This document shows positions 1 to 8,555 of a DNA stretch of 23,208 nt, piece by piece; the first letter of the stretch is position 1; every line of letters begins with the position of its first letter. Below the pieces are notes generated by a model. It had not been told where the DNA came from and ran no database searches. It was given only the letters and a program-made list of their open reading frames with translations. A program made the translations under genes and the position numbers. Origin of the DNA: TCS55 sp964343505 (GTDB lineage Bacteria > Fidelibacterota > Marinisomatia > Marinisomatales > TCS55); assembly GCA_964343505.1 (NCBI GenBank), contig CAYFJU010000051.1, positions 1 to 23,208 of the forward strand, given 5' to 3'.

Positions 1-1135
1 TGACCTCAGCGCCGGCTTGTTGAAACAATACTTTTCTTTTCAACTCGTCACCAGCCGAATATGGCGCTAACTCGGCACCGGTGCCAGACCAACCGGTAAA
101 GATGTAATTAATGCCATTGTGAGAATAATTTATGCTTGGAGCTGAGACAGCGTATATAGCAGTGGTCGGATCATTATGAACCATAGATTCATTCAAAAAT
201 ACATTGTAAGATGGATTTTCGAGGGTATGAAAATCAGAATTTCCGCCATTGCCGCGCCAGGGGTCCAATATGGATAATTGGATGGGTGATAAATTGGATG
301 AAACGGTTATTTGTTTTTGCTCTTCATAAACACTAGTAAGGCTTTGAAATTGATCAGGTGCAAACCAATATTTCAATTCTATAGGATTATTCCCGATTTC
401 CCAATTGTGGTGTGCGTATGTCCCTACATTTTTAACAGCTTTAATATAAGAATATTCCCCTCTCAATACTTTGCCGGTATTACCGGAAACAATATTTTGA
501 TTCAGGTAGGGGATATAAAATTCAGCATTTAATGGGTTTTCATTTTCATTTTTCCCCATCAATAAAACCTGTGTTTGATAGCATGAATAGTCAGTTTGGT
601 TTTGAATATTATAAGGGTTGTTTTGCCTTAATTCAGAATCAGTTAATGAAATCCAACTTAACCTGATCGTATCACCTGGAATAACATTGAACTCAATATC
701 CTCAGCCCAACGGGAAAACCAAAACTTTGAAATATTAGGCCCATCGTATTGTAAAACTAAATCCGGAGTTCCTGAATATGATCCACAATGCCTCATATCG
801 ACCCAGAAATAATTATTCTCAATATCACCTAAATGTATTTTATATAAGCCATAACCGATTGAATTTAAATCAGTCTGTCCTGTCCCAATTAAATCAATAC
901 CATGCTGGTTTGCATATAATCCTCCAGCAGGTCCTTTTTTAGAAACAGCAGTATTTAATTGATTGTTCCTATTCAAATTATTATCAAGTGCAAATCCATT
1001 ATCTGTAGTTGCAGTTACATAATCATATTCTCCTAAACCAAATATAATTATTTCCGCCTCACCGGTATGATTATTATGACTTTGAGACAATACCATTGAA
1101 GTAAGAGCCAATAAGACGACAAATTTAATATTCAT
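1..1135 (-). CDS. Secreted protein of unknown function, C-terminus cut by window edge
   Basis: I translated this by hand: the frame is open from the ATG at 1135-1133 to base 1, giving 378 codons with no stop, so the C-terminus lies outside the window. The N-terminus (MNIKFVVLLALTSMVLSQ) is a signal peptide, so the product is exported. The body is rich in Asn, Tyr and Trp with short beta-type runs, as in extracellular beta-sandwich proteins. The last part seen contains FTGWSGTGAE (about residues 350-360), which resembles the F-x-GWSG core of InlB B-repeat-like domains found in surface proteins of FCB bacteria; that match is by eye. A good Shine-Dalgarno site (GGAAGGAAAC) lies just before the ATG, and the gene starts 22 bases after the stop of the lipoprotein gene upstream, so the two are probably cotranscribed. 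The function is not recognised. A T9SS sorting domain could follow beyond the edge. Confidence 0.8.
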   Translation of the reverse strand, partial: MNIKFVVLLALTSMVLSQSHNNHTGEAEIIIFGLGEYDYVTATTDNGFALDNNLNRNNQLNTAVSKKGPAGGLYANQHGIDLIGTGQTDLNSIGYGLYKIHLGDIENNYFWVDMRHCGSYSGTPDLVLQYDGPNISKFWFSRWAEDIEFNVIPGDTIRLSWISLTDSELRQNNPYNIQNQTDYSCYQTQVLLMGKNENENPLNAEFYIPYLNQNIVSGNTGKVLRGEYSYIKAVKNVGTYAHHNWEIGNNPIELKYWFAPDQFQSLTSVYEEQKQITVSSNLSPIQLSILDPWRGNGGNSDFHTLENPSYNVFLNESMVHNDPTTAIYAVSAPSINYSHNGINYIFTGWSGTGAELAPYSAGDELKRKVLFQQAGAEV

Positions 1136-1157
1136 AGTTTCCTTCCTATTCCAGTTT

Positions 1158-2420
1158 TCATAATTTTTTACCCCTGAACACAATAATTTTATTCCCCCCA
1201 TCAACAAATTCAAATACTTCACCCAATTGAACAACTAAATCCTCTTTGACATCCAGACCGGCCCCAAGAATACTGCCGGGTAAATTATATTTATAAACTG
1301 AATTACCGTTATAATGAAAAATACCGGAATTATTTCCGGATATATAAATATCATTAAAATGATTCCCCCTTATAAATTCTAAGGCAACACCATAGTGGTC
1401 AAAACTAATAAGGTTTGCCTTGGGTGCACTATCTAAAGTTGTCTGATAAATACCATTGGGGTTGGATACAATTTTGACTTCATTCTTTTGATTGGTCCAA
1501 ACACCTTTAATAACACCTGATATCTTGTTCGGGTTATTTGCATACCAGTCATTTATATCGCCATCAAACATAAGAGACCATTTATCTCCGTCATAATGAA
1601 TCAGAACAGTAACCCCTTCCGATGGGTTATAACCAATGGCCCACACATCTTCAGGCCCAGTCCCCCAAATATCCATGAGCAGATTATCTGTAGGGGTATC
1701 CATTCGGGTGAATTTGGAGCCATCCCAATGGTTGATCATTCCTTTATCGGAAATAAAGAATACATCATTCGGGCCGCTGGCCCAAATTTCATTAGTATAG
1801 GCTTCAAAGTCAGGCCAACCATCTTTTGTTGTATAAAAAGTAAATTTAGTTCCATCCCAGTTTATGACGCTTCCTATCCAGATATTTGTCTCATTAATTG
1901 CGAATATGCTTGTTAACCGTCCTCCTGATTTACTACCGTCAGGTAGGTGAATTGGTTTCGGTTCCCATTCTTTACCGTTCCACTCGATTAAATTAAAACT
2001 TCTTTCTTCATAAGTCATGGTATCTTGTGGATCATTTATTAAAAATTTACCCACCACCCAAATAGTGGTATCATTTATTATAGCCACATCATATGCCGAA
2101 CTACTGAATCCTGTGAAGATGGTATCCACTTCCCAAGTCATGTCATGGCTGGTAGTATCTAAACAGCATTCAGTAGAGTCCACCCCGCAAAGGTGGTGAA
2201 ACTCAGGGCACTCCACGGGCAGGCATTCTGTAGAATCAGGCCCACCTAAAAGATGGCCCGGGGGGCAAAGCACCTCACAACAAATGGTGCTGTCCTCTTC
2301 GCAGGGAAGAAAGCCTTTGTCACATTCCGCCCGTTGGGGCGGTTTGGGCGGGTCTTCCCGACAGGTTGTGGCCACAAAAATGAGGCTGATGAGAAATGAT
2401 ATAGTAGAAAGGCGTTTCAT
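1158..2420 (-). CDS. Cys-rich beta-propeller lipoprotein
   Basis: 420 aa. The N-terminus is a signal peptide ending in FVATTC, so Cys20 is a likely lipidation site, although the lipobox (ATTC) is weak. Residues about 33-86 hold three short Cys-containing repeats that share DST-x-C (DSTICC, DSTECL, DSTECC). From about residue 96 onward there are repeated blades with motifs such as EWNGKEWE, NWDGTKFT, HWDGSKFT and HYDGDKWS alternating with IWGTGPEDVWAIG-type strands. This is the pattern of a beta-propeller; such proteins are often mislabelled glucosyltransferases in FCB genomes. I see no catalytic motif. Likely role: outer-membrane or surface binding protein. Its ATG overlaps the TGA of a short leader ORF, and its own ribosome site is weak. 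It probably shares a transcript with the secreted protein downstream. Confidence 0.85.
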   Translation of the reverse strand: MKRLSTISFLISLIFVATTCREDPPKPPQRAECDKGFLPCEEDSTICCEVLCPPGHLLGGPDSTECLPVECPEFHHLCGVDSTECCLDTTSHDMTWEVDTIFTGFSSSAYDVAIINDTTIWVVGKFLINDPQDTMTYEERSFNLIEWNGKEWEPKPIHLPDGSKSGGRLTSIFAINETNIWIGSVINWDGTKFTFYTTKDGWPDFEAYTNEIWASGPNDVFFISDKGMINHWDGSKFTRMDTPTDNLLMDIWGTGPEDVWAIGYNPSEGVTVLIHYDGDKWSLMFDGDINDWYANNPNKISGVIKGVWTNQKNEVKIVSNPNGIYQTTLDSAPKANLISFDHYGVALEFIRGNHFNDIYISGNNSGIFHYNGNSVYKYNLPGSILGAGLDVKEDLVVQLGEVFEFVDGGNKIIVFRGKKL

Positions 2421-2485
2421 GGCCTTGCCCCTGTTTGAGGGGAAAATTCATTTTTTATAGATAAAAATTTTTGGACTGACTCCAT
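2417..2485 (-). CDS. Putative 22-aa leader ORF coupled to the lipoprotein gene
   Basis: An ATG at 2485-2483 opens 22 codons (MESVQKFLSIKN...GARP) ending in TGA at 2419-2417. That TGA overlaps the lipoprotein start as ATGA. The Shine-Dalgarno sequence TAAGGAG (2499-2493) lies 7 bases before the ATG and is the best ribosome site in this part of the window, better than the one in front of the lipoprotein. A possible -35 (TTGACT, 2563-2558) lies upstream, but the -10 is poor. The arrangement suggests translational coupling or a leader peptide. No similarity is recognised, and it could still be chance. Confidence 0.4.
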   Translation of the reverse strand: MESVQKFLSIKNEFSPQTGARP

Positions 2486-2573
2486 TTCACATCTCCTTAG
2501 TTTTAACTGATCTGAGATGCTACGCCTAACCAAAGGTTAAAGACTAATCGGACATTAAGTCAAGAAATAATGA

Positions 2574-3830
2574 TTATTCGAATCGCAACGATTCAATGGG
2601 GTCCAAATTCGCCGCCCGGTAAGCCGGGTAAATGCCAAACCCGATACCAATGAATGAACACACCGCCATGCCGTAAAAAGCCCAATCCATGGGCACCACA
2701 GCAGGCACCTTGAGGAGTACTGCCACCATATTGCCTCCGGCGATACCGAGGATTACACCTACGATTCCCCCAAACTGACTCAGGAAAATGGCTTCCATGA
2801 GAAACTGGGTCAGGATGTCCCGTTTAGTGGCGCCGATGGCTTTGCGAATGCCGATCTCTTTGATCCGCTCCGTCACGGAAACCAGCATGATATTCATGAT
2901 GCCGATCCCGGCCACAAGGAGGGCAATCACACTCACTGCACCGGCAAAGAGTTTGATTCCCCCTGTAAATCCCGCGAATGTTTCAATCAGTTCTTCGTTA
3001 GAAATAATGGCAAAATCATTCTCTTCTCCGGCGGGCACCTTTCGGATCACCCGCATGACGCCGATGGCTTCATCCATGGTTTTATCATAGAGTTCCTGAG
3101 ATTCCGCTTCCACCGTAATCCCCAGGGACGTCCACCGGCTAGAAAAGCGCTGGATATAAACAGAAATTGGAATGAGAACAAAATAGTCCTGGCTCTCACC
3201 AAAAGCCTGGCCCTTCCGTTCTGTGACGCCCACAACATTATAGCTGATACCCTTGATCTGGATTTCTTTTCCAATCGGATCTTCAAAAGGAAAGAGTATA
3301 TCCACAATGTCCGGCCCAAGAATAGTTATATTGCGGGAGAAACGGATATCATCCGGTGTAAAATTCCGCCCGTCCGCCAAGTAGGTCTTATAGGCCCGAA
3401 GGCCCCATTCATCCACACCCACCAGGTCCGTGCTCTTTTTTAAGCGTTTATCCTTATATCGAATATTTCTTTCACCGGTGCCGTCAGCCACACTGACTCT
3501 AAGCGGCAGTTTGGCCCGCTGTCTTAAATCTTCATAATGGCCAAAATTGATATTCTTACGTTTCCGGATTTTACTGTTTCCGCCGGGACCGTGAACCATC
3601 ATGGCAGGTGTTTTCTGGATCATAAATGTATTCGTGCCAAAAATATCCAATTGTGAATTCACCGAGGATTCTAACGTGCGAATGGCCGTCATTACACCAA
3701 TGACTGAAAAAACACCAATACTGATTCCCAAAAGGGTCAGGATCGACCGCAGTTTGTTTTGACGTATAGCCTCAATAGCCATCCGAAAACTTTCTTTAAT
3801 CGTATTTTTAATGTGTGATTTTTTAGCCAT
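2574..3830 (-). CDS. MacB-like ABC transporter permease (second of two)
   Basis: 418 aa, normal for the MacB/FtsX permease family without a fused ATPase. Order of parts: a cytoplasmic N-terminus with RQNKLRSILTLLGI, first membrane segment about 32-50, a large periplasmic MacB_PCD domain about 50-285, then three membrane segments (about 288-310, 340-365 and 380-405). Between these lies the conserved cytoplasmic loop MLVSVTERIKEIGIRKAIGA, and the C-terminus ends PIESLRFE. These are hallmarks of type VII (mechanotransmission) ABC systems. Its ATG overlaps the TAA of the preceding permease by one base (TAATG), and GAGGT lies just upstream, so translation is coupled. The two permeases probably form a heterodimer with the ATPase at 5152-5856. 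The substrate is unknown: family members export lipoproteins, peptides or antibiotics. Confidence 0.93.
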   Translation of the reverse strand: MAKKSHIKNTIKESFRMAIEAIRQNKLRSILTLLGISIGVFSVIGVMTAIRTLESSVNSQLDIFGTNTFMIQKTPAMMVHGPGGNSKIRKRKNINFGHYEDLRQRAKLPLRVSVADGTGERNIRYKDKRLKKSTDLVGVDEWGLRAYKTYLADGRNFTPDDIRFSRNITILGPDIVDILFPFEDPIGKEIQIKGISYNVVGVTERKGQAFGESQDYFVLIPISVYIQRFSSRWTSLGITVEAESQELYDKTMDEAIGVMRVIRKVPAGEENDFAIISNEELIETFAGFTGGIKLFAGAVSVIALLVAGIGIMNIMLVSVTERIKEIGIRKAIGATKRDILTQFLMEAIFLSQFGGIVGVILGIAGGNMVAVLLKVPAVVPMDWAFYGMAVCSFIGIGFGIYPAYRAANLDPIESLRFE

Positions 3831-5047
3831 TATTCATACCTCAAAGCATCAATAGGGTCCAAGCGGGCGGCCTTGTAGGAAGGGATCAAACCTGAAATCA
3901 CACCGATGACTACACTGAGTATGATGGATCCGATGGCTAATCCAATGGGCATATCGGAAGGGAAAAATTTATTGATAATCATACTGAGCCCCGAAGCGAT
4001 CCCCATACCGATCAATCCGGCAATGAGGCAGATTAAGATCGCTTCCATGAGAAACTGCCCCAAGATCATGGTTTGGGTGGCGCCCAATGCTTTGCGGACA
4101 CCAATCTCCCGCGTCCGTTCTTTTACCGAGACAAACATGATATTCATAATGCCGATTCCGCCGACGATGAGAGACAGGGCGGTGATAAATAAACCGGTAC
4201 CGCCGATGGCCAGTTTAATGGCCTTGTATTGTGCTTCCATGGTGGCGGACTGGTTGATGCCGAAATCATCTTTTTCAGTGGGTTTCAATCCCCGAATCTG
4301 GCGCATGATTCCACGCACCTCATCCTTTGCCTCATCTGTATTTTTGGTATTGAGCAATACACGGATATTCATCCAGCCCCGGCGGGCATAAAGCCGTTTG
4401 TAGGTGCCCATGGGGAGTGTCACCTGGTTATCCATGCTGAAAAGGCCCATGAATTTGCCCATCTTTTTCAGGACGCCGATGACACGAAATTTATAATTTC
4501 CGATTTTTACATATTTATCCAGTGGATCTTCATCCGGAAAGAGTGCATCTGCCACGTCACCACCGATCACCAGAACACGTGCGCCGGAGCGGTCCTCGCC
4601 TTCTGTAAAAAATCGACCATTTTCTACTTCGGCAGAAATATTGGTTCGCATATAATCGGGGGTTGTACCAAAGAAACGGGAATCGATTCTCTTATCCCCG
4701 CGAATGATGCTGCCTCCCCTTTCTGACACGGGCGCCACCGCTTCTGCAAATTGAGATTTTACTAAAAGTTTTTCACCATAATCTTCCCTAATCCGGCGAC
4801 GGTTGCGCAATTCCCACCAATCCACATCGCCGCTGAACCAATTCATCCTGCTGATGATAAGTACATCGCTGCGGAAACCGGCCATACTTTTTTCAAAGGT
4901 TCGATCCAACCCGGAGATCAAGGTACCCATGAGTGTCACCGATAGTACACCAATGACAATTCCTAAAGCGGTCAACACCGAACGGCCTTTATTGGCAAAA
5001 ATGGAGCCAAGAGAGATACGGAGATTTTCCCAGAATAAACCTAGCAT
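3830..5047 (-). CDS. MacB-like ABC transporter permease (first of two)
   Basis: 405 aa, the same architecture as its neighbour: NKGRSVLTALGIVIGV at the first membrane segment, a periplasmic MacB_PCD domain about residues 45-270, three C-terminal membrane segments, the loop MFVSVKERTREIGVRKALGA and the ending PIDALRYE. The two permeases are paralogues of similar length but clearly diverged, which fits a heterodimer rather than a recent duplication. It lies downstream of the ATPase gene after a 104-base gap that contains a palindromic repeat. There is no clear Shine-Dalgarno before its ATG (GTGTAACTACCCATG). This spacing is unlike the tight packing elsewhere in the operon and may reflect later insertion of the repeat. 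Confidence 0.93.
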   Translation of the reverse strand: MLGLFWENLRISLGSIFANKGRSVLTALGIVIGVLSVTLMGTLISGLDRTFEKSMAGFRSDVLIISRMNWFSGDVDWWELRNRRRIREDYGEKLLVKSQFAEAVAPVSERGGSIIRGDKRIDSRFFGTTPDYMRTNISAEVENGRFFTEGEDRSGARVLVIGGDVADALFPDEDPLDKYVKIGNYKFRVIGVLKKMGKFMGLFSMDNQVTLPMGTYKRLYARRGWMNIRVLLNTKNTDEAKDEVRGIMRQIRGLKPTEKDDFGINQSATMEAQYKAIKLAIGGTGLFITALSLIVGGIGIMNIMFVSVKERTREIGVRKALGATQTMILGQFLMEAILICLIAGLIGMGIASGLSMIINKFFPSDMPIGLAIGSIILSVVIGVISGLIPSYKAARLDPIDALRYE

Positions 5048-5056
5048 GGGTAGTTA

Positions 5057-5136
5057 CACTGAGGTCACAGAGACACACAGAGAAAAATTTAAAAATATAT
5101 CTCTATGGCTCTCTGTGATTCTCTGAGTCCTCTGCG
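5057..5136. repeat. Imperfect inverted repeat inside the exporter operon
   Basis: The arms at 5057-5083 and 5110-5136 pair at 21 of 27 positions. They are made of CACAGAG/CTCTGTG-type units around an AT-rich centre. It fills most of the gap between the ATPase and first permease genes. Similar CACAGAG-rich palindromes occur between genes in many environmental genomes (general recollection). It could fold in the transcript and alter expression of the downstream permeases. Confidence 0.6.
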
Positions 5137-5151
5137 ATCTTTTAATATTCA

Positions 5152-5856
5152 CTAAGCTTCAACCTTGCGCTTTGCAGATCGGACATCGTCTTTGATTTTC
5201 CCGTCAAACAGGTTAATCGTCCGTTCCGCATGGTCAGCGATATACTCTTCGTGGGTCACAAGAATAATGGTATTACCAGCATTATGGAGTTTATCCAGAA
5301 TTTTCATGATTTCAGTACCGCTCTTTGAATCAAGGTTCCCAGTCGGTTCATCGGCTAAAATGATGGATGGATCATTCACCAAAGCCCGGGCGATCGCCAC
5401 ACGCTGACGCTGTCCACCGGAAAGTTCATTTGGTTTATGATGCATCCGATCGGTCAGACCAACGGCAGACAATGCCTTTTCCGCTTTTACAACCCGTTCA
5501 CTTTTAGATATGTTGGCATAAATCAATGGTACTTCCACATTCCGCAGGGCAGTTGCTTTCGGAAGAAGGTTAAAGGTTTGGAAGACAAATCCGATCTTGC
5601 GGTTCCGGATGGACGCCAGTTGATTATCATCCATTTCATGAACCAATTCACCTTCGAATTCATAGATACCTTCGGTTGGGGAATCTAAACATCCGATCAT
5701 GTTCATGAGCGTTGATTTCCCGGAACCGGAAGGGCCCATGATGGAAATATATTCGTTTGGTTGGATGGTCAGGTCAACACCATCCAGGGCACGGACGACC
5801 TCGCCCCCCACATCATAATGACGTTTGATGCTTTTTAAAGAAATCAGGTCAGCCAC
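5152..5856 (-). CDS. ABC transporter ATP-binding protein, MacB/LolD type
   Basis: 234 aa, normal for a stand-alone LolD/MacB-type ATPase. All nucleotide-binding motifs are intact: Walker A GPSGSGKS (41-48), Q-loop Gln93 in VFQTFNLLP, signature LSGGQ (145-149), Walker B IILADE (165-170), D-loop NLDS and H-loop His202 (VTHE). It would energise the two FtsX-like permeases encoded next. The start is a GTG at 5856, two bases after the adaptor stop, so it is tightly coupled to the adaptor gene. A short basic tail (RSAKRKVEA) follows the usual end of the fold. The gene name is uncertain because this family includes MacB, LolD and YknY-like ATPases. Confidence 0.95.
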   Translation of the reverse strand: MADLISLKSIKRHYDVGGEVVRALDGVDLTIQPNEYISIMGPSGSGKSTLMNMIGCLDSPTEGIYEFEGELVHEMDDNQLASIRNRKIGFVFQTFNLLPKATALRNVEVPLIYANISKSERVVKAEKALSAVGLTDRMHHKPNELSGGQRQRVAIARALVNDPSIILADEPTGNLDSKSGTEIMKILDKLHNAGNTIILVTHEEYIADHAERTINLFDGKIKDDVRSAKRKVEA

Positions 5857-5858
5857 GG

Positions 5859-7211
5859 TCAGTCTTTCTTTTCCGTGCTGATAGAAACGCCAAAGCCTTT
5901 TTTACCACTTTCTTTATCTTTACCGGTGGTCACAGCTTTGTTATGGGAAAGATCTTTACTGATGGCGCGGTAACTGCCGGTGACGATCTCCTCTCCTTCT
6001 TCCAACCCACTCAACACTTCATAATGGGTTTCAGAAGATATGCCCACTTTCACAGGACGGATGTGAACTACCTTACTATTGCCTTTGGACTTTTTGCTTT
6101 TAGAGAATTCTTCATCCACTTCGGATAATTCACCGTTTCTCAAAACACCGCCGGGTTTGTCGGCAACCACGAAGACCAATTCTTCCATTTTCTTCGCTTT
6201 TGATTTTTTGCCCCCGTTATTACTATCGGATCGCTTGCCTTTACCTAAGGCCATTTTTTCTGATCCCTCGGGACGGACCGTTAAACTCTGGATCGGTATG
6301 GCCAATACATCATGTTTCTTATCTGTAATGATATTGGCAGTGGCGCTCATGCCGGGGCGGATTCCGTCCGGCACATCAATGATCCTGATTTTCACTTCAA
6401 AATTGGTTACCTGCTCCGCTGCACCCATAGCCGTAGTCTGGGCCATGTGGGCGATTTCACTCACCACACCGTAGAATAATGTATCCTGGAAAGCGTCAAT
6501 TTCAATTTCAGTGGTATCCCCAAGTGAGACTGAAACAACATCATTTTCATTCACATCCACGATTACTTCCATGCGATTGAGGTCAGCAATAATCATGAGC
6601 ACTTCTGCCTGGAACATGCCGCCCACAGCCATTTCGCCCACCTCTTTATTCACAGCCGTGACAATCCCATCCTGTGGTGACACGATGCGGGCCTTGTCTA
6701 AATCATCTTTCCGGGATTCCAGGGATGACTTGGCCTGTTCCAATGAACTTTTGGCAATCTGGTATGATGCTTCCACCGCTTCCAATTCCTGGTCTGAAGC
6801 CAGGTTTTGTTCATACATGGTTTCCACACGCTTTTTCGAGGCCGCTTCCTGTTTGACCCGCGCTTCGGCTGATCTTACCGAAGAAGCAGTAGAATTGTAG
6901 TTGGCCAATAATTGTTTCCGATCCAAGGAGATCAAGTGTTTCCCCTTCTTCACATAATCGCCTTCTTTCACTGTGATGGAATCAATCCATGCTGATGAAG
7001 TGGCGCTTATCTTCACTTCAGTTTCTGGCTGGATTTTTCCGCTGGCATTCACTTTATGGATCACCGTTTGGTGACTTACTTTTTCTGTTTCAACTTTAAC
7101 GGCATCTGTATTGTCCTTGCCAAGACTGGCTGCGATCATAATGACCAACAGGACACCTCCCCCGCCGAAGATGAGCCATTTTTTCTTTTTCGTTAATTTT
7201 TTCTTAGCCAC
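5859..7211 (-). CDS. MacA/HlyD-family periplasmic adaptor subunit
   Basis: 450 aa. A basic N-terminus (AKKKLTKKKK) precedes one membrane anchor (about 13-30). Then come a first beta-barrel/lipoyl half (about 45-100), a coiled-coil hairpin (about 105-173), a second lipoyl half starting near VSPQDGIVTAVN (about 177-200), a beta-barrel (about 210-300) and a membrane-proximal domain. It bridges the inner-membrane ABC complex and the TolC channel. Two Lys/Ser-rich inserts, about 317-342 and 362-380, lie inside the membrane-proximal region and are unusual for the family. The start is GTG at 7211, backed by a strong AGGAG six bases upstream. It sits between the tolC-like and ATPase genes in one operon. 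Confidence 0.93.
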   Translation of the reverse strand: MAKKKLTKKKKWLIFGGGGVLLVIMIAASLGKDNTDAVKVETEKVSHQTVIHKVNASGKIQPETEVKISATSSAWIDSITVKEGDYVKKGKHLISLDRKQLLANYNSTASSVRSAEARVKQEAASKKRVETMYEQNLASDQELEAVEASYQIAKSSLEQAKSSLESRKDDLDKARIVSPQDGIVTAVNKEVGEMAVGGMFQAEVLMIIADLNRMEVIVDVNENDVVSVSLGDTTEIEIDAFQDTLFYGVVSEIAHMAQTTAMGAAEQVTNFEVKIRIIDVPDGIRPGMSATANIITDKKHDVLAIPIQSLTVRPEGSEKMALGKGKRSDSNNGGKKSKAKKMEELVFVVADKPGGVLRNGELSEVDEEFSKSKKSKGNSKVVHIRPVKVGISSETHYEVLSGLEEGEEIVTGSYRAISKDLSHNKAVTTGKDKESGKKGFGVSISTEKKD

Positions 7212-7227
7212 AACGAGCTCCTATTAT

Positions 7228-8541
7228 TTATTGTAATTCTGAGTCCAACGTCCCCAGCATGGCCTTTAAACGGGCTTGTTCTATGAGGGCATCATAGTTG
7301 GAACTAATAAGGGATGATCTGGCACTAGCCACGGATGCCTGTGCATCGAGCACTTCTAAAATAGTTGTTGACCCCTGGGTGTACCTAAGCCGGGCCAGTT
7401 TTAAATCTTCCTCAGCAGAAACAAGCACCGTTTCATTAATGGGAATGATTTCCTGATAATTATTCAATTGATCCAGGATTCCTTGGAGCTGGACAGACAA
7501 ATCCTGGAGTTGGGTTAAATATTCTGATTCTTGTACTCTTATATTGATTATAGCTTGTTCAATGCGCGTTTTCAGGCTTCGGCCGGTAAAAATCGGGAGG
7601 GACAACGACAAGCCGATACGATTGCTCCAGCGCTCGCTCCAGCTATCGGATAAAGTTGAGAAATCCGAAGCGCTCCCGCTATAACTGATATTCGCACTCA
7701 GGTTGGGCAGGGTGGCACCCTTAGCCAGTTTTTCCCCAATCCGGGCACCTACAATTTGAAATTGTTTTGCTAAAACACTTGGGTTCTTTTTTTGCAGGAT
7801 TTCAAACCCCGTCTCAAATTCCGGGACCATTTCAACGGTGGCGTCAGTAGCAGTGATAGAAAAATCTGCCTCTTGCCCTACCAGTCCCATGGCATTTTTC
7901 AAATTTCGGTAAGCGTATTGCAGATTGGCATCATTATTCACGACGGCAATACGGGCCCGGCCAAACCCCACTTCTGCCTTAAGCAGATCGGTTTTCTTTA
8001 CCGATTTCAATTCAAATTTTTGCTCGGCGAGGGCCAGCTGTTGTTGCGCACTCATGAGGTTGGATCGGGCCACATCCATGAGCTGTTGAGCTTTTAAATA
8101 ATTGAAATAGGTCTCGTGAACATTCTGAATGATTTTGATTTTCACTTGGCGGTCATATTGCGCTGAGATTTTATAGTTATTCTTAGATTGGTTGATCGTA
8201 TTCCACCACACGCCGCCATCATAAATATTCTGAGACACATATAATCCCGTAGATGCACTAGTCTGACTGTTGATCTTGTCCAGCGTCAACTCACCAGTTT
8301 CCTGATTGTAGCCCCCGGTTCGGGAAGGAAACCGGGTTTCATTCCAGTTCCCCGAAATCTGAACCGAGGGTAATATTTTGCTGTATGATCCTTTGACCTC
8401 TTGCCTTGAGGATTCAAGATCCATGGCTGAAGCTTTCAGCGCTTCCTTATTCTCCAGGGCAATTTTAATCGCTTCCTGCAAGGAATAGGTTTGACTGACC
8501 CCTATTGCAAGGGGCAACAGAAATAAAATTCGTTTAATAAT
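7228..8541 (-). CDS. TolC-family outer-membrane efflux protein, probable AUU start
   Basis: The product has two outer-membrane efflux (OEP) repeats with long amphipathic helices and the family signatures SLQEAIKIALENKEAL near the N-terminus and ARLRYTQGSTTILEVLDAQ near the C-terminus. It should trimerise as the outer-membrane channel of the exporter. The frame can be extended to an ATG at 8619, but that adds an implausible Arg/Trp/Cys-rich stretch lying inside the upstream gene. A clean signal peptide (IIKRILFLLPLAIGVSQ) begins at an ATT at 8541-8539. AAAGGA (8554-8549) lies exactly 7 bases before it, and no ATG, GTG or TTG exists there. I therefore choose the ATT; a sequencing error is the alternative. 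About 437 aa from that point, normal for the family. Confidence 0.9.
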   Translation of the reverse strand: MIKRILFLLPLAIGVSQTYSLQEAIKIALENKEALKASAMDLESSRQEVKGSYSKILPSVQISGNWNETRFPSRTGGYNQETGELTLDKINSQTSASTGLYVSQNIYDGGVWWNTINQSKNNYKISAQYDRQVKIKIIQNVHETYFNYLKAQQLMDVARSNLMSAQQQLALAEQKFELKSVKKTDLLKAEVGFGRARIAVVNNDANLQYAYRNLKNAMGLVGQEADFSITATDATVEMVPEFETGFEILQKKNPSVLAKQFQIVGARIGEKLAKGATLPNLSANISYSGSASDFSTLSDSWSERWSNRIGLSLSLPIFTGRSLKTRIEQAIINIRVQESEYLTQLQDLSVQLQGILDQLNNYQEIIPINETVLVSAEEDLKLARLRYTQGSTTILEVLDAQASVASARSSLISSNYDALIEQARLKAMLGTLDSELQ

Positions 8542-8555
8542 TGTTTTGTCCTTTC

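Noticed and set aside
311..812. Two plus-strand frames of 73 and 64 codons near the left edge
   Set aside because: They lie antisense to the secreted protein at 1-1135, whose frame is open throughout and has a signal peptide.
2526..2539. TAACC/GGTTA stem as terminator of the exporter operon
   Set aside because: Only five base pairs and no T run follows in the minus-strand direction, so it is too weak to call.
3047..3319. Minus-strand 90-codon frame inside the permease gene
   Set aside because: It is a shadow of the MacB-like permease in another frame, with Arg/Trp-rich composition and no motifs.
4229..4726. Plus-strand 165-codon frame
   Set aside because: It is antisense to the well supported first permease gene, without family features or a ribosome site.
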